Below are positions 33,358 to 33,581 of a DNA stretch of 33,581 nt, piece by piece. A program made the position numbers and the translations under genes. The DNA lies in assembly GCA_023488565.1 (NCBI GenBank), contig JAMDDZ010000086.1, positions 1-33,581 on the forward strand, read 5' to 3'. Source of the stretch: Bacillota bacterium (lineage in GTDB: Bacteria; Bacillota; Sulfobacillia; Sulfobacillales; Sulfobacillaceae). Positions within the stretch are counted from its first letter, which is position 1. Each line of letters begins with the position of its first letter. Below the pieces are notes generated by a model, which did not search any database, had not been told where the DNA came from, and was given only the letters and a program-made list of their open reading frames with translations.

Positions 33358-33581
33358 ATGAATAACACGGAGTATCAGGTATATACTGATGGGGCGTGCA
33401 GCAACAATCAGGCACCCGGAGGGCAACCCGGTGGCTGGGCCTGCGTATTTGTTGATGGGCCGAGTTTCTCCGGAGCGGATCCCGCAACTACTAATAACCG
33501 GATGGAAATGATGGCGGTTATTCAAGCGTTGCAGAACACACCAAAAAACTCTGCAGTCAGAATTTGCACTGACTCTGCCTA
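33358..33581 (+). CDS. rnhA: Ribonuclease HI, N-terminal part
   Basis: Partial, running off the right edge after 74 codons. It degrades RNA in RNA-DNA hybrids. Three catalytic acids are visible: Asp in VYTDGACSNN, Glu in NRMEMMAV and Asp in CTDSA. AGAGGAT precedes the ATG. It starts 28 bases after the methyltransferase stop, probably in the same transcript. Confidence 0.85.
   Translation, partial: MNNTEYQVYTDGACSNNQAPGGQPGGWACVFVDGPSFSGADPATTNNRMEMMAVIQALQNTPKNSAVRICTDSA

Noticed and set aside
1..33581. CRISPR arrays, rRNA genes, riboswitches or a prophage
   Set aside because: No regularly spaced repeats, rRNA cores, recognisable riboswitch cores or phage genes are visible.

Overview
The window looks like chromosomal DNA of a thermoacidophilic, aerobic Firmicute of the Sulfobacillus type. 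This rests on strong GGGAGG ribosome binding sites, an aa3-type oxidase with CtaG, CtaB and a Tat-exported blue-copper protein, a Tdk-type thymidine kinase and a TrmK-like methyltransferase. The genus is an inference; I had no database.

Layout. (1) 1-1547: the 5' part of a group II intron on the minus strand, with the first 39 codons of its reverse transcriptase running off the left edge. Its 5' end lies beside an IS200/IS605-like end hairpin. (2) 1983-4343: a transporter-acyltransferase fusion. (3) 4372-12798: a respiratory block with ctaG, several very small membrane proteins, a cupredoxin gene with an in-frame TGA exactly at its copper-ligand cysteine, oxidase subunits II, I, III and a small subunit IV-like protein, then ctaB and a strong terminator. 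(4) 12839-18821: a partly decayed minus-strand region. It holds a remnant of a selenium-binding-protein/methanethiol-oxidase gene, an intact gentisate-dioxygenase-like gene, a truncated GntR regulator, a flavin reductase, an IclR regulator and a luciferase-like monooxygenase behind a clear promoter/operator, and a broken ISKra4-like transposase. (5) 18957-31476: a long plus-strand catabolic cluster with tight or overlapping gene junctions. (6) 31477-33581: palindromes, three minus-strand tRNA genes, thymidine kinase, a TrmK-like methyltransferase and the start of RNase H.

The most interesting part is the catabolic cluster: a PaaK-like CoA ligase, a 71-residue unknown protein, a creatininase-family hydrolase, a TetR regulator, a PaaA/PaaB/PaaC-like CoA-ester oxygenase, an SDR, an enoyl-CoA hydratase, a broken FAH hydrolase, a second acyl-CoA ligase, a second gentisate-dioxygenase paralogue, a family III CoA transferase and an HMG-CoA-lyase-like enzyme. 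PaaD is split into two separate genes: a DUF59 protein and a free 50-residue zinc ribbon four genes later. PaaE, PaaG, PaaZ and PaaJ are absent. I infer a CoA-dependent aerobic aromatic pathway that is not the classical phenylacetate route and may end in dioxygenase ring cleavage. The substrate is unknown, and the FAH lesions suggest the pathway is changing or decaying.

Other points are the UGA at the cupredoxin cysteine, convergent 32- and 34-residue membrane micro-ORFs, and a probable ATT start codon in the TrmK-like gene.
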